A stretch of DNA of 37,085 nt, taken from assembly GCA_945860375.1 (NCBI GenBank), contig CAMAQR010000036.1, forward strand, positions 1 through 37,085. Reading direction: 5' to 3'. The stretch is from Pseudorhodobacter antarcticus (GTDB lineage Bacteria > Pseudomonadota > Alphaproteobacteria > Rhodobacterales > Rhodobacteraceae). Under the pieces are notes generated by a model. The model was not told where the DNA came from. It ran no database searches and saw only the letters and a list, made by a program, of their open reading frames with translations. This document shows, piece by piece, positions 1 to 9,241 of the stretch (position 1 is the stretch's first letter; each line of letters starts with the position of its first letter). Both the position numbers and the translations under genes were made by a program.

Positions 1-2
1 AC

Positions 3-179
3 GAGGGTGGCCGCAACTGGGCTCGCTTTGCCAGTTTGATCGGCACCTGCAAAATGAACGGCGTCGAGCCCTACGCCTACCTGCGCGATCTCTTCACCAG
101 GCTGGCCAACGGCCACCTCGAAAAGGACATCGACGCCCTGATGCCGTGGACCCACATCCCGCCAGTCAAAGCATCATAA
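3..179 (+). CDS. IS66-family transposase, C-terminal fragment cut by the window edge
   Basis: The frame opening at base 3 gives 58 residues ending in TAA at 177-179. It reads EGGRNWARFASLIGTCKMNG, then an AYLRDLFTRLANG segment and the tail DALMPWTHIPPVKAS. This matches the conserved C-terminus of IS66 (TnpC) transposases, where a stretch on the pattern MNGVDPxAYLxDVLxR is followed by a short LLPW tail. The rest of the gene lies to the left, outside the window. Whether the element is intact cannot be judged. It forms the left boundary of the catabolic region. Confidence 0.85.
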   Translation, partial: EGGRNWARFASLIGTCKMNGVEPYAYLRDLFTRLANGHLEKDIDALMPWTHIPPVKAS

Positions 180-254
180 TGAGCTCATCCGGGACTCCCC
201 GACGAGCCCATCGGCCTAGGTCCAACTGCCAAAACCGCTGAATGCAACCGAAAA

Positions 255-280
255 TTCAATGGGCCGCAGACGCCGCTTAC
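255..280. repeat. Probable right terminal inverted repeat of the IS66 element
   Basis: Read on the minus strand from base 280 the sequence begins GTAAGCGGCGTCTGCG. IS66-family ends characteristically begin GTAAGCG, so this is probably the right end of the element, about 100 bp beyond the transposase stop. IS66 elements usually duplicate 8 bp of target, which would make 281-288 (ggtcaaac) one copy. The other copy lies outside the window, so this is not confirmed. Confidence 0.6.
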
Positions 281-329
281 GGTCAAACAGGGTGGTCAGT
301 GGTAAGAACCGAGGCGCCTCTGGCTCCGG

Positions 330-1124
330 TCACGAGTTGCTTCTCGCGAAGTGCTGCGCAAACCCCATAAGTTCTCGCGTATAGGCCTGACCCGGTTCGG
401 CCATGAGCCTCTCGGTAGGCCCGGCCTCTACCACCACGCCGCGTTGCATGACCATGAGCAGGTCGGAGATATGAGCCACCACTTTCAGGTTATGGGTCAC
501 AAAGAGCATCGACAGGCCGAAATCGGCCTTGATCTCCATCAGAAGGTTCAGGATCTGTGCCTGCACCGAGACATCCAGAGCGGAGGTCGGTTCGTCCAGC
601 ACGAGAAGCTTGGGCCCCAGAGCCAGAGCGCGGGCAATCGCCACGCGCTGGGCCTGACCGCCGGACAACTCGTGTGCGCGGCGCGGCAGGAAATCGGGCG
701 GCAGGCCGCAGCGGGACAAGAGGGCTGCGGTTTTGTCAACCATGTCAGGGCCGGGCCGGTCGCCGCGCGCCAGAAGCGGTTCGGACAGGATCTGTGCGAT
801 GGTAAGGCGCGGGCTGAGGGAGAGGAACGGGTTTTGCGCGACCACGCCGATGTCCTGGCGCGCGCTGCGCAATTCGGGGCCGCGTAGGGCCAGCCAGTCT
901 TGGCCGCCAAAGGTGATGCTGCCACTTTCGACCGGGATCAGCCGGAGAATGGCGCGCAACAGACTGCTCTTGCCCGAGCCGGATTCGCCCACCACGCCCA
1001 GAGTGGCCCCGGCAGGCAGACTTAGGCTGACGCGGTTCACGGCGGGTTGCGGTGTGGCTGCGAACACGCCGCGGGGCTTGTAGCGTACCACGAGGTTTTG
1101 AACTTCAAGGATGGGGTTGGTCAT
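330..1124 (-). CDS. Oligopeptide-type ABC importer ATPase (DppF/OppF-like)
   Basis: This 264-residue nucleotide-binding subunit powers a peptide/nickel-type ABC importer at the inner face of the membrane. Walker A GESGSGKS is at residues 46-53, the Q-loop Gln near 97, the signature LSGGQ at 153-157, Walker B LLVLDE at 173-178 and the switch His at 211. Its ATG overlaps the stop of the partner ATPase by 4 bp (ATGA at 1121-1124), so the two are translationally coupled. It is the last gene of the operon that begins with the Lrp-type regulator at 8715. It is somewhat short for DppF because it lacks the long C-terminal oligopeptide-transporter extension seen in its partner. The family call is secure; the substrate cannot be read from this subunit. 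Confidence 0.93.
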   Translation of the reverse strand: MTNPILEVQNLVVRYKPRGVFAATPQPAVNRVSLSLPAGATLGVVGESGSGKSSLLRAILRLIPVESGSITFGGQDWLALRGPELRSARQDIGVVAQNPFLSLSPRLTIAQILSEPLLARGDRPGPDMVDKTAALLSRCGLPPDFLPRRAHELSGGQAQRVAIARALALGPKLLVLDEPTSALDVSVQAQILNLLMEIKADFGLSMLFVTHNLKVVAHISDLLMVMQRGVVVEAGPTERLMAEPGQAYTRELMGFAQHFARSNS

Positions 1125-2074
1125 GGGGCGCCCCCGTCCAGATGGCAGAGCCAGCTGTGATCGCTGCTACCGCATTGGGGCGGCGGGACCTCGTGGCATA
1201 TGGGCATCACGGAAGGGCAGCGAGGTGCAAAGGCGCAGCCGGTGATTGGTTGGGTCGGCGATGGGATCCGCCCTTCGATTGCCGCGAGCCTTTGGCCGTG
1301 CGGCACGGCATCGGGCAAGGCCGCGAGCAGCGCTGTGGTGTAGGGGTGGCGCGGACGGTTCAGTATCGCGCGGGCCGGACCTTCTTCGACCGACAGGCCG
1401 GCGTAAAGGACGGTGGCGCGGTCACAGACCGCCGCCACGACATCCATGTCGTGGGTGATCATCAGGATGGTCAGGCCTCGCTCGGCCACCAGTTTGCGCA
1501 AGAGCGCCAGAACCTGTGAGCCCACGGTCACGTCCAGCGCGGTCGTCGGCTCGTCTGCGATCAGAAAGTCAGCGCCGGTCGCCAGGGCTTGCGCGATCAC
1601 AACGCGTTGCTGCATGCCACCCGACAACTGGTGTGGGTAGCGGTTGAGCAATTGCTCTGGATCGGCAAGCCCTGTTGCAGCCAAAAGCGCGGCTGCCTCT
1701 GCCCGCCGCTCGGCCTTGGGCCGGGGGTGGTGGATGCGCAGGACATCGTCCATCTGGCGGCCGATGGTCAACACGGGGTTCAGCGCAGCGGCCGGGTCTT
1801 GCGAGATCAGGGCAATCCGCCTGCCCCTCAGACTGGATGCATGGGTGGTCAGGTCCATCCCGTCAAAGCGGAACACCTCGGCCGCGATCCGCGCGCCTTG
1901 CGGCAACAGGCCCAACAGCGACATCCCGGTCATGGTCTTGCCGCAACCGGATTCGCCGATCAGCCCGTGGATGGAACCCCGCTCGATCTGCAAATCGACG
2001 CTGCGGACCGCCTGAACCGGGCCTGTCTTGGAGGGGAAGGTGACCGACAGCGCTTTGATGTCAAGAAGGGTCAT
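1121..2074 (-). CDS. Oligopeptide-type ABC importer ATPase (DppD/OppD-like)
   Basis: This 317-residue ATPase forms a heterodimer with the downstream ATPase to energise the Dpp/Opp-type importer. Walker A GESGCGKT is at residues 40-47, the signature LSGGM at 150-154 and Walker B FLIADE at 170-175. The C-terminal oligopeptide-transporter tail carries the usual Cys cluster (CAFAPRC, then a further Cys). The frame is open for another 74 codons upstream, but the ATG at 2074 begins [11 protein letters not shown], the normal family N-terminus. It also gives a short overlap with the preceding permease stop (2061). Those two facts decide the start. Confidence 0.93.
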   Translation of the reverse strand: MTLLDIKALSVTFPSKTGPVQAVRSVDLQIERGSIHGLIGESGCGKTMTGMSLLGLLPQGARIAAEVFRFDGMDLTTHASSLRGRRIALISQDPAAALNPVLTIGRQMDDVLRIHHPRPKAERRAEAAALLAATGLADPEQLLNRYPHQLSGGMQQRVVIAQALATGADFLIADEPTTALDVTVGSQVLALLRKLVAERGLTILMITHDMDVVAAVCDRATVLYAGLSVEEGPARAILNRPRHPYTTALLAALPDAVPHGQRLAAIEGRIPSPTQPITGCAFAPRCPSVMPICHEVPPPQCGSSDHSWLCHLDGGAP

Positions 2075-2897
2075 CGCGCTTACCCCCCTCGCGGCCACGC
2101 AGCGCATCGCCAAGCACGCTGAAGGCCAGCGCCAGAAAGAAGATCGCGACGCCGGGCGCGGTCGATACCCACCAACGGTCCGGAAAGAACTTGCGCCCCT
2201 CATCGACCATCTTGCCCCAGTCCGCCGTGGGGGGCAGCACGCCAAGGCCAAGGAAGGAGAGGGCCGACGCGGTGAGCAGGGCCGGGCCGAAATCAAGCGC
2301 GGCCTGAACCAGCAGGGGGCGGGCTGCGCCGGGCAGGATATGGCGGATCAGGATGCGGGGATGCGAGACGCCCATCAACCGCGCCGCCTCGACGTAAGGC
2401 TGCCCGCGCAACACCAGCACCTCGGCCCGTGCCATGCGGGCATACCATGGCCACCACGTGACCGAGACCGCGACGATGCTGTTGAAAAGCCCGGGCCCGA
2501 GCGCTGCGGCCATCAGCACCGCCAGCAAGAGCGCCGGGAAGGCCAGAAAAATATCGGTGACCCGCATCAGCGCTTCGTCCACCCAGCCGCCGAAATAGCC
2601 CGCCAAAAGACCGACCGGCAAGCCAAGCAGCAGCGAAACGGCGACGATCAAGAGACCCGCCGACATCGACACCCGCGTGCCAAAGATCACCCGGCTTAGG
2701 ACATCCCGGCCAAGATGGTCGGTGCCAAGCCAGAACTCGGTCGATGGTGGTTTCAGTTTGGCGATCACATTGGGATCGCCAAGGCCCTGGCCGGGAAAGG
2801 GGGCGAGCCAGGGCGCGGCCACGGCCAGAAGGGCGAAGGTCAGGATCAATGCCAGTCCGGCTCCGCCGCCAAAGCCCAAACGACGCAGCGCGCTCAT
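2061..2897 (-). CDS. Dpp/Opp-type ABC permease (DppC-like)
   Basis: This 278-residue inner-membrane permease has about six hydrophobic segments. The N-terminal region ending in the motif FWLGTDHLGRDVLSRVIFG is diagnostic of DppC/OppC proteins. The EAA loop follows at YVEAARLMGVSHPRILIRH, where the ATPase docks. The start at 2897 (MSALRRLGF) overlaps the stop of the DppB-like gene by 4 bp (ATGA at 2894-2897). An in-frame extension upstream to 3305 is only open reading frame inside the neighbour and was not used. Confidence 0.93.
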   Translation of the reverse strand: MSALRRLGFGGGAGLALILTFALLAVAAPWLAPFPGQGLGDPNVIAKLKPPSTEFWLGTDHLGRDVLSRVIFGTRVSMSAGLLIVAVSLLLGLPVGLLAGYFGGWVDEALMRVTDIFLAFPALLLAVLMAAALGPGLFNSIVAVSVTWWPWYARMARAEVLVLRGQPYVEAARLMGVSHPRILIRHILPGAARPLLVQAALDFGPALLTASALSFLGLGVLPPTADWGKMVDEGRKFFPDRWWVSTAPGVAIFFLALAFSVLGDALRGREGGKRDDPS

Positions 2898-3916
2898 GTC
2901 AGTGCCACGCGCGGATCGACCAAGGCTTGCGCCAGGTCGATCACAAGGTTCATCAGCACATAGCAGACAGTGACAACCAGCGTCGCCGCTGCGATCACCG
3001 GGAAATCCTTGGACAGGATGGATTCGGAGACATAACGGCCCAAGCCGGGCCAAGCAAAGATGATCTCGACCAGAACGGACCCGGTCAGGGCAAAGGCGAA
3101 GGACAGGCCGATCATGGTCAGGGCGGGGCCGACCGCGTTGCGCAGGGCGTGGCCGTAGAGGATCCGCCGCTCTGGCAGGCCAAGAGCGCGGGCGGCGGTG
3201 ATGTGGCGGCGCGACAGGATGTCGATCATGGCCGAGCGGGTAAGGCGCATCGCAATGCCCGCCGGATAGGCGGCCAGCGTCAGCGCAGGCAGGATCAGGT
3301 GCCAAAGCGCGTCGACAAAGACCTGCGGCCGCCCGGCCACCACGGCGTCAATCAGGTTGAAGCCGGTCACGAAGGGCAAGGGGTCGGACACTGAAATCTC
3401 GCGCGACAGACGGCCCGACAGGGGCAGAAGGCCAAGCCAGCTGGCAAAAACCATCTGCAACAGCATCGCAAAGAAGAAAGTGGGCATCGCCACCGCAAGG
3501 ATCGAGCCAAAGCTACCCAGCCGGTCGGTCCACGACCCTTGCCTTGCCGCTGTGGCAACGCCTGCGGGAATGCCGATCAGCAGTGCCAGAAGGGTCGAGA
3601 ACACCGCTAACTCCAGCGTGGCGGGCAGGTAGACCCGCAGGTCCTGCGAAATCAGCCGGCGCGACTTGTAAGAGACACCGAAGTCGCCCGAAGCCATCGA
3701 CACGGCGAACCGAGCAAATCGTTCGGGCAGCGGCGCGTCGAGGTTCAGCGTGACGCGGGCCTTTTCGATCTGCTCGGCATTGGGGCGCGGCCCGGCATAA
3801 AGTGCCGCCGGGTCCGAGGGCACGACTTGCGCCACGACGAATATCAGAAACGTCACCCCGACGACCACGAAGGCCGACAGGATGGCACGCCGCAGGATGT
3901 ATCTTGCAATATCCAT
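2894..3916 (-). CDS. Dpp/Opp-type ABC permease (DppB-like)
   Basis: This 340-residue membrane permease opens with the hallmark MDIARYILRRAILSAFVVVG, followed by VTFLIFVVAQVVPSDPA. This is the usual first transmembrane segment and motif of DppB/OppB. Five or six further hydrophobic stretches follow, with an EAA-type loop (TAARALGLPERRILYGHAL) near residue 240. It pairs with the next gene to form the channel. It lies 18 bp after the stop of the binding-protein gene and overlaps the DppC-like gene, so all importer genes are one transcript. Confidence 0.93.
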   Translation of the reverse strand: MDIARYILRRAILSAFVVVGVTFLIFVVAQVVPSDPAALYAGPRPNAEQIEKARVTLNLDAPLPERFARFAVSMASGDFGVSYKSRRLISQDLRVYLPATLELAVFSTLLALLIGIPAGVATAARQGSWTDRLGSFGSILAVAMPTFFFAMLLQMVFASWLGLLPLSGRLSREISVSDPLPFVTGFNLIDAVVAGRPQVFVDALWHLILPALTLAAYPAGIAMRLTRSAMIDILSRRHITAARALGLPERRILYGHALRNAVGPALTMIGLSFAFALTGSVLVEIIFAWPGLGRYVSESILSKDFPVIAAATLVVTVCYVLMNLVIDLAQALVDPRVALT

Positions 3917-3934
3917 CGGCGCGGCGGCCCCGTT

Positions 3935-5512
3935 CTAACGGTTCAGCTTGTTGACAAAGACGACATGACCATAGGCCGGGTTATCTTCGTAACCTTGAAT
4001 ATCCGCGCGGATGATATGGATGTTGGGCTTGTCTAGCATGAAAACCGCCGCCGCATCCGCGATGACCATGCGCTGGGCTTCGATGAACATCGCCTCGGCG
4101 CGGGCGCGGTCGGTGCCCGACAGCGTGGCGGCCTCGTCGATCAGCGTGTCAAAGGCCGGGTTGGAGTAGGAGCCGAGATTGTAAACCGGGCTTTGCTCAC
4201 TGTGGAACAGGTTGAGCAGATAGTCATGGGGGGTCACATAGGTCGGCCACCAATACATGACGAAGATATCCTGCGCCGTTGCCGGATCGGCCTTGGCCAA
4301 TTGCCACTGCGCTTCCCAAGCCATGGGTTGCAGGGTCAGGGTGATGCCCAGTTGCGCCAGATTGGCCTTCCACAATTCGCCGGCGGTGGATTCCAACTGG
4401 TCAGAAGTGGCATAGGTCATCACCAGTTCCAACCCGCTGTCGGCCAGCCCCTCTTCGGCCAGAAGGGCGCGGGCGGCTTCGATGTCGGTGTTGGGAACCG
4501 GCGCTGCCGGGTCATGACCCCAGATGCCTTTGGGAATCACCCCCATCGCCCGCGACCCCATGCCCGAGGTGCCGGCCATGATCACGTCGTCAAAGGGAAA
4601 GGCCAGCGACAGGGCTTGGCGTACCTTGGGCCGGTCCAGCGGCGCCCTTTTGGTGTTGTACATGCCGAACAGGGTTTCGAACGACGGGTTCACCACCACC
4701 GAAAGATCGGGATTGGCCTGCAGGGCCTCAAGGTTTTCGTAAGGCAGGCCATAGGTCCAGTCGGCCTGACCGCCTTCGATCATGCTTTGGTCCAGCACGG
4801 CATCTTCAACAACCTCAAAGGCTACTGTGTCGAAACCGCCCTCAGGCGCGCCGCCCCAATAGTCGGCAAAGCGGGTCAGGATGACGCGCTGGCCGGGTTC
4901 GTAGCGGTCAAGCGTAAAGGGCCCGGTGCCAGCGCCATTTCCAGCATTGAACCAAGCATTGTCCTTGTCTAGGGCCGCCGGGCTGATGATCCAGGCGGCA
5001 AAACCCGAGGCCGCAATCACGTCCAGGGGTTGAGGCGAGGACAGGGTAAAGACCACGGTCAAAGGATCGGGCGCGGCAATGGCGGTGACCGGAGACCAGA
5101 TGAAGGCCGCGCCGCCCGCGATGGTGATGGTGCGCTCGACCGAGCCTTTCACCGCTTCGGCTGCAAGATCGCTGCCGTCATGGAACTTGACCCCGGCGCG
5201 CAGTCGAAAGGTCCAGGTCAGGCCATCGGCCGAGGTTTCCCAGCTTTCGGCCAGAAGCGGCTCCACCGTTGCCGGTGCGCCATCCATGCCGGGAATGTAG
5301 CGGGTCAGGCTTTCATAGACATTTGCCAGCACTGCCCCGTCGTTGGAAAAGGAGGTTGCCGGATCAAGGTCGGGAAAACCGGTCGGATAGGCCAGGGTGA
5401 AAATGCGGCTGCCGTCCTGAGCCAAGGCCATGGTCCAACGGTTGCCCGCAAGGGGAAGGGTCGTGGCCAGCGCGGCAAGGGCAGCGGATCTGATAACTTC
5501 ACGTCTATTCAC
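3935..5512 (-). CDS. Family 5 extracellular solute-binding protein of the Dpp-type importer
   Basis: This 525-residue periplasmic binding protein has the order of family 5 (DppA/OppA) proteins: a PLLAESWETSADGLTWTFRL region, then FHDGSDLAAEAVKGSVERT, and later the TGPF element. The N-terminus MNRREVIRSAALAALATTL carries a twin-arginine pair followed by a hydrophobic stretch ending near TMALA, suggesting Tat export. The start is GTG at 5512, supported by GGGAG about 7 bp upstream. The ligand is unknown. Because the operon also encodes DUF917 and HyuA-like proteins, the cargo may be a hydantoin, oxoproline-like or modified-amino-acid compound and not an ordinary peptide. That is inference. Confidence 0.92.
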   Translation of the reverse strand: MNRREVIRSAALAALATTLPLAGNRWTMALAQDGSRIFTLAYPTGFPDLDPATSFSNDGAVLANVYESLTRYIPGMDGAPATVEPLLAESWETSADGLTWTFRLRAGVKFHDGSDLAAEAVKGSVERTITIAGGAAFIWSPVTAIAAPDPLTVVFTLSSPQPLDVIAASGFAAWIISPAALDKDNAWFNAGNGAGTGPFTLDRYEPGQRVILTRFADYWGGAPEGGFDTVAFEVVEDAVLDQSMIEGGQADWTYGLPYENLEALQANPDLSVVVNPSFETLFGMYNTKRAPLDRPKVRQALSLAFPFDDVIMAGTSGMGSRAMGVIPKGIWGHDPAAPVPNTDIEAARALLAEEGLADSGLELVMTYATSDQLESTAGELWKANLAQLGITLTLQPMAWEAQWQLAKADPATAQDIFVMYWWPTYVTPHDYLLNLFHSEQSPVYNLGSYSNPAFDTLIDEAATLSGTDRARAEAMFIEAQRMVIADAAAVFMLDKPNIHIIRADIQGYEDNPAYGHVVFVNKLNR

Positions 5513-5543
5513 GGCAGGTCTCCCGGTTTGATGGGTTCATGGG

Positions 5544-6662
5544 TCAGGTGGCCTGATAGGCGGCCACGGGTCTGGGTTCGGTCGATTGACCAAGGGGCAC
5601 AAAGTCGAAGTCATAGCCAAAGGCGCGCGGGCCCATCAGGCGCAGGGCGGGTTCGGTGCGCAGGATGGCCGGGGCGGGCAAGGACAAGATCGCCACGCGC
5701 AGGCCATAGCGCTGTTCCTCGGTGCCGATGGGACGGCCAGTTTCGGAATCCACAATGCAGATCAGGTCAGGGACCATGGCTAGCCGCTTGCCGCCCTCGC
5801 TCGCCACCAAATATTCGTTCTGGATGTCGATCACCATGCTGCGCCCGGCGTCGGTGCCAAGCCCGGAGACGATCAGCGCGCCGCGCACAAAGCCCCCGGC
5901 GATGCGGCGGCTGATGTCGGTGACCTTGCCCTTCATCAGGAACGTGCCCCCGGCCTCTGCCAAAATGGTGGCGACGGGGTCGGTCTTGGCCTCCCGTGCG
6001 CGGATCACGGCATCGCCCAGTGTCCAGGCCTGACTGGTGGTGTGGGCCACGCCGTAGCGGCGCACGAAATCGCCGGTCATCGGCGCAGTCGTCATGCAGG
6101 CGGTGCAGCCCATGGCCACGGTCGCCATACGCATCAGCTTCTCCAGCATCTGGGGCGTGGTGGCCCGCGTGATGATCAGGGTGTTGCCATCGGCATCCGA
6201 CAACGCTGCGGGCTGGCTGGCCTGACCATAGGCAAAAAAGCTGGTCATCTGCACTTCGGGAAAGGCGCGACCCATGCCGTCGGCGTCGACCACCGGCAGG
6301 TCCAAGAGGGCCGCCGTGATCATCGGATAGATGCCGTTGCCGCCGCCAACCTCGTCGCCCAGCACGGCATCCACCTTGCGCCCGGTATGCGCCTCGATCG
6401 CCTGCAGCACGCGGACGCCTTCAAAGCCTTCCTCCATCTTTTCGATGCCCACCGTCGGCGCGCCGATGCCGCCAAGGCCGATGATTTGGGCGTCCGGTGC
6501 CAGATCGGCGGGGCGAATCATGCGGATGCGCTTGCCCTCGCGCAACATCTGTTTGGCGATCAGCGCTTGCAGATAGGGGCTGCCGCCGCCGCCCGTGCCC
6601 AGAATGCCGACGCCAATGGCGATGCGGTCGATGTCGCTTTCGGTCAGGCTCCAATAGGTCAT
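5544..6662 (-). CDS. DUF917 family protein
   Basis: This 372-residue protein belongs to the DUF917 family, listed in Pfam as an S-methyl-thiohydantoin desulfurase-type domain. Glycine-rich GILGTGGGGSPY lies at residues 19-30, GLGGIGAPTVG follows near 63, and the LGDEVGGGNG motif around 101-110 is typical. A central DADGMGRAFPE motif (around 125-135) is another family hallmark. DUF917 genes are commonly paired with HyuA-type hydantoinase/oxoprolinase genes, as here, where its ATG overlaps the HyuA stop (6659-6662). It is probably cytoplasmic and acts with HyuA on the imported substrate. The actual reaction is not deducible from this sequence. Confidence 0.88.
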   Translation of the reverse strand: MTYWSLTESDIDRIAIGVGILGTGGGGSPYLQALIAKQMLREGKRIRMIRPADLAPDAQIIGLGGIGAPTVGIEKMEEGFEGVRVLQAIEAHTGRKVDAVLGDEVGGGNGIYPMITAALLDLPVVDADGMGRAFPEVQMTSFFAYGQASQPAALSDADGNTLIITRATTPQMLEKLMRMATVAMGCTACMTTAPMTGDFVRRYGVAHTTSQAWTLGDAVIRAREAKTDPVATILAEAGGTFLMKGKVTDISRRIAGGFVRGALIVSGLGTDAGRSMVIDIQNEYLVASEGGKRLAMVPDLICIVDSETGRPIGTEEQRYGLRVAILSLPAPAILRTEPALRLMGPRAFGYDFDFVPLGQSTEPRPVAAYQAT

Positions 6663-8209
6663 GCCGCAAGGTCTCCCACCACTTTTGCAGCAATCCGGAT
6701 GGCATTGCCGGGCAGATAGGACAGCGGGGTTTCCTCCAGTTCTGCCAGATTGATCGTCGCCTCGACCGCCCCAGCCTCGACCGCGCGCTGGCGGGCTTCG
6801 GCCACGATGCCCTCCAATGCCTTTTCCCGCGTCGTGCCCTCCAGCGACACCACACGGTCCACCTCGCCCGAGACCTGGGCGATGGCGGCACCGATGGCAT
6901 TGGCCCCGCCGAAATGATCGGGCCGCAGAGAAACGGTCGTGCCCTCCAAAAGCCCGTCGATCAGCATCGAGCCACCACCCACCAGAACGGCGGGCACCGG
7001 CTCGGCACTCGGCTTCATGCGGTCGATCACGGTTTCGACGTCGGATTTCATCTTGGCCAGCGCGGCCTTGATCATTCCCGCATCCAGATGCCGCAGACGC
7101 GAGGCATCACCCAAGGTGACCAGCCCCGCCGCCACAGCAATGTCGGTGGCAGTCAACGTGTCGCCGCCAAAGCACAGCGCCTTCTGCGGCAGGCGGAAGC
7201 CCACCGACTCGGGCCCAATGCTGAGCGGCTTGTGCCTGACAAGGCTGCCGCCGCCGAGGCCAAAGGAATAGACATCCGGCACGCGGAAATTCGTCGGGAT
7301 GCCGCCGATGACCGCGCCTTCGCTGCGATTGCGCGGAAAGCCCGCGACGAGCATCCCCACATCGGTCGTGGTCCCGCCCACGTCAATCACCACTGCATCC
7401 TTCAGCCCGGTCAGAAAGGCCGCGCCGCGCATGGAGTTGGTCGGGCCCGAGGAGATGGTGAAAACCGGATGCCGCTCGGCAAATTCGGCGGCCATCAGCG
7501 TGCCGTCGTTCTGGGTCAGATACAGCGGGCAGGTCAGCCCCAGACTGGCAAAGGCGGTGCGGAAGGCGGCCACCGTATCCGCCCCAAGGCGGTGCAGGCC
7601 CGCGTTCAGCACCGTGGCGCTTTCCCGCGCCAAAAGCCCAGTGCGCCCGATGCGGTGTGACAGGCTGATCGCCACGCCGGGAATTTCATCCGCGACTACG
7701 GCGGCGGCCTCGATCTCCATACGCGCATCGACTTGAGAAAAGACCGCCGAGATGGCGATGGCGCCGATGCCTCTGGCCCGCCAGTCACGGCAGGCGGCAC
7801 GGATCGCCGTTATGTCCAGCGCGGCGATGGGCGTGCCGTCGTAATTCACCCCGCCGCCCACCAGCGCCGCGCCGCCGTCGATCAGGCTGCGCAAACGGCC
7901 CGGCCAGTCGATCAGGGGCGGTAGGGCCCGGGTCGAAGCCCCGCACAGACGCAGGATGCCGACCTTCTCCAAATCCTTGCCCTCGACCACCGCATTCAGG
8001 AAATGAGTGGTGCCGATCATTACGCCGCCCACATCCGCTGCCGTGGCGCCACCCGAGCCCAGCACCGCCCGGATCGCCGCCGCCACGCCCCCGGTCACGT
8101 CAACGGTCGTGCCTGTCTTGATCGTGGCCAGCACCTGTGATCCGCGCAGCAGGGCCGCATCGGTATTGGTCCCGCCGACATCGACACCGATTCGCAGCAT
8201 CCCGCTCAT
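6659..8209 (-). CDS. Hydantoinase/oxoprolinase (HyuA-like) family protein
   Basis: This 516-residue protein has the acetate/sugar-kinase/Hsp70-like fold of HyuA proteins. The N-terminal phosphate motif is MLRIGVDVGGTNTDAALL and a second glycine-rich motif is VVIDVGGTTTDVGML, near residue 320. HyuA family members use ATP to open hydantoin or 5-oxoproline rings. At about 515 residues it is shorter than classical HyuA (about 690), matching the DUF917-associated subgroup. No HyuB gene is nearby. The start at 8209 is set by the ATGA overlap with the regulator stop (8206-8209); a longer in-frame extension has no family similarity. It is co-translated with DUF917. Confidence 0.9.
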   Translation of the reverse strand: MSGMLRIGVDVGGTNTDAALLRGSQVLATIKTGTTVDVTGGVAAAIRAVLGSGGATAADVGGVMIGTTHFLNAVVEGKDLEKVGILRLCGASTRALPPLIDWPGRLRSLIDGGAALVGGGVNYDGTPIAALDITAIRAACRDWRARGIGAIAISAVFSQVDARMEIEAAAVVADEIPGVAISLSHRIGRTGLLARESATVLNAGLHRLGADTVAAFRTAFASLGLTCPLYLTQNDGTLMAAEFAERHPVFTISSGPTNSMRGAAFLTGLKDAVVIDVGGTTTDVGMLVAGFPRNRSEGAVIGGIPTNFRVPDVYSFGLGGGSLVRHKPLSIGPESVGFRLPQKALCFGGDTLTATDIAVAAGLVTLGDASRLRHLDAGMIKAALAKMKSDVETVIDRMKPSAEPVPAVLVGGGSMLIDGLLEGTTVSLRPDHFGGANAIGAAIAQVSGEVDRVVSLEGTTREKALEGIVAEARQRAVEAGAVEATINLAELEETPLSYLPGNAIRIAAKVVGDLAA

Positions 8210-8715
8210 GTCCGCTTCCTTCCCAGCCGGGCCGCAGTCTCGGCCACAGCCGTTGTCCGTGTTCCAAAGGTCTTGTACATACGCAAGATCACCCAAGGTT
8301 CGACCCGCCTTACCCCTTCCAGCCCGCCGATGGCGGTCTCGCAAAAGTCCAGAAGCTCCGCATGGCTGGCCACGGACAGCGAGCCGACAAGGTTGAACGG
8401 CCCGCTGGAGGCCGCCAAATACCCAATCTCGTCATATTCCCCCAGCGCGACGGCCACGCTTTCCACCATGCCCGGCGCGACCTCGATCATCACATCGGCC
8501 TGAACCTCACGCCCCATGGCGGTCGGGTCGGGAATGGCGCCGATTGTGATCATCTTGCTTTGCAACAACGCCGTGATGCGGTTGCGCACCGTCCGCTCCG
8601 ACACCGCGCCAATGCGCGTGGCCACTTCCGAGGCCGACAGACGCCCGTCCACGCCCAGAAGCGTGATGATCGTTCGGTCAAGGTCGTCGAGATCAGAACG
8701 TTGCATGGGTTTCAT
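8206..8715 (-). CDS. Lrp/AsnC-family transcriptional regulator
   Basis: This 169-residue regulator has an N-terminal AsnC-type winged helix (LDDLDRTIITLLGVDGRLS, then VSERTVRNRITALL, residues about 8-55). The C-terminal effector-binding half carries the GPFNLVGSLSVAS element typical of the RAM domain. It is the first gene of the operon and overlaps the HyuA start, so it probably senses the imported substrate or its amino-acid product and controls the whole operon, including itself. A second ATG three codons in (MQRSD) is an alternative start; neither has a strong ribosome binding site. Confidence 0.9.
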   Translation of the reverse strand: MKPMQRSDLDDLDRTIITLLGVDGRLSASEVATRIGAVSERTVRNRITALLQSKMITIGAIPDPTAMGREVQADVMIEVAPGMVESVAVALGEYDEIGYLAASSGPFNLVGSLSVASHAELLDFCETAIGGLEGVRRVEPWVILRMYKTFGTRTTAVAETAARLGRKRT

Positions 8716-8734
8716 TCTGCTGAATTGGGCGATA

Positions 8735-8773
8735 TTTTCGAAAAGTTAGTGCCGAATAGGATAATATGTCAAC
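8735..8773 (-). promoter_or_regulatory. Putative promoter and operator of the Lrp-HyuA-DUF917-Dpp operon
   Basis: Just upstream of the regulator start there is a perfect palindrome TTTTCGAAAA at 8735-8744, and a minus-strand TTGACA (plus strand tgtcaa, 8768-8773) that could be a -35 box. The -10 at the right distance is poor. The palindrome would suit autoregulation by the Lrp-type protein. This rests on sequence pattern only. Confidence 0.35.
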
Positions 8774-9241
8774 AAAATTTTCCGTTTCGGCAATCATGAG
8801 GCTTGAGGGTTCAGGGACACACTCTTTTGTTTCTCCGGGCGCGACCTCTGTTCAGTCCGAAGGTGTTGCCCTTGGCAAAGCATCTGTCTTGGGCATGGCT
8901 GGTAGCAATTCGAACCTATGTTACTTAGACAACTTCGCACGCGACGGTGCTTGAAAGCATTCGCGCTTGCCCAGAGGTGCAAATGAGCCCAGGGCACATG
9001 GGGTTGTCCAAGAACTGAACATCGCATTTGGCCCCTGCAAATGCTTGATTTGTTTTGCTGCGAAGATCCGCTGTCGCCCTTTTTGCAATCTGCAGACTCC
9101 TCGCGAAACGCTTCGGAGTCGTCTCATTCAAATCCCCACGACCCGCAGCCTCGGCTTCAGCATTTCCCCCACGGCGTTCACCCCCGCGCGCAGCGGCGAG
9201 TCGATCAGATGGGCATGCCCCATAGTCTCGGCGGCATCCGT
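8774..9241. other. Non-coding stretch with no convincing gene
   Basis: About 470 bp between the Lrp operon promoter and the phage-like gene at 9242. All frames contain short open stretches, but none has a family motif or plausible start and ribosome site. On the minus strand, 9128 to about 9210 gives a 30-residue open tail (GHAHLIDSPLRAG, then GEMLKPRLRVVGI) ending in a stop. It could be the last remnant of a gene cut by the phage-like fragment, but no family is recognised. Nothing else is seen. Confidence 0.4.
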
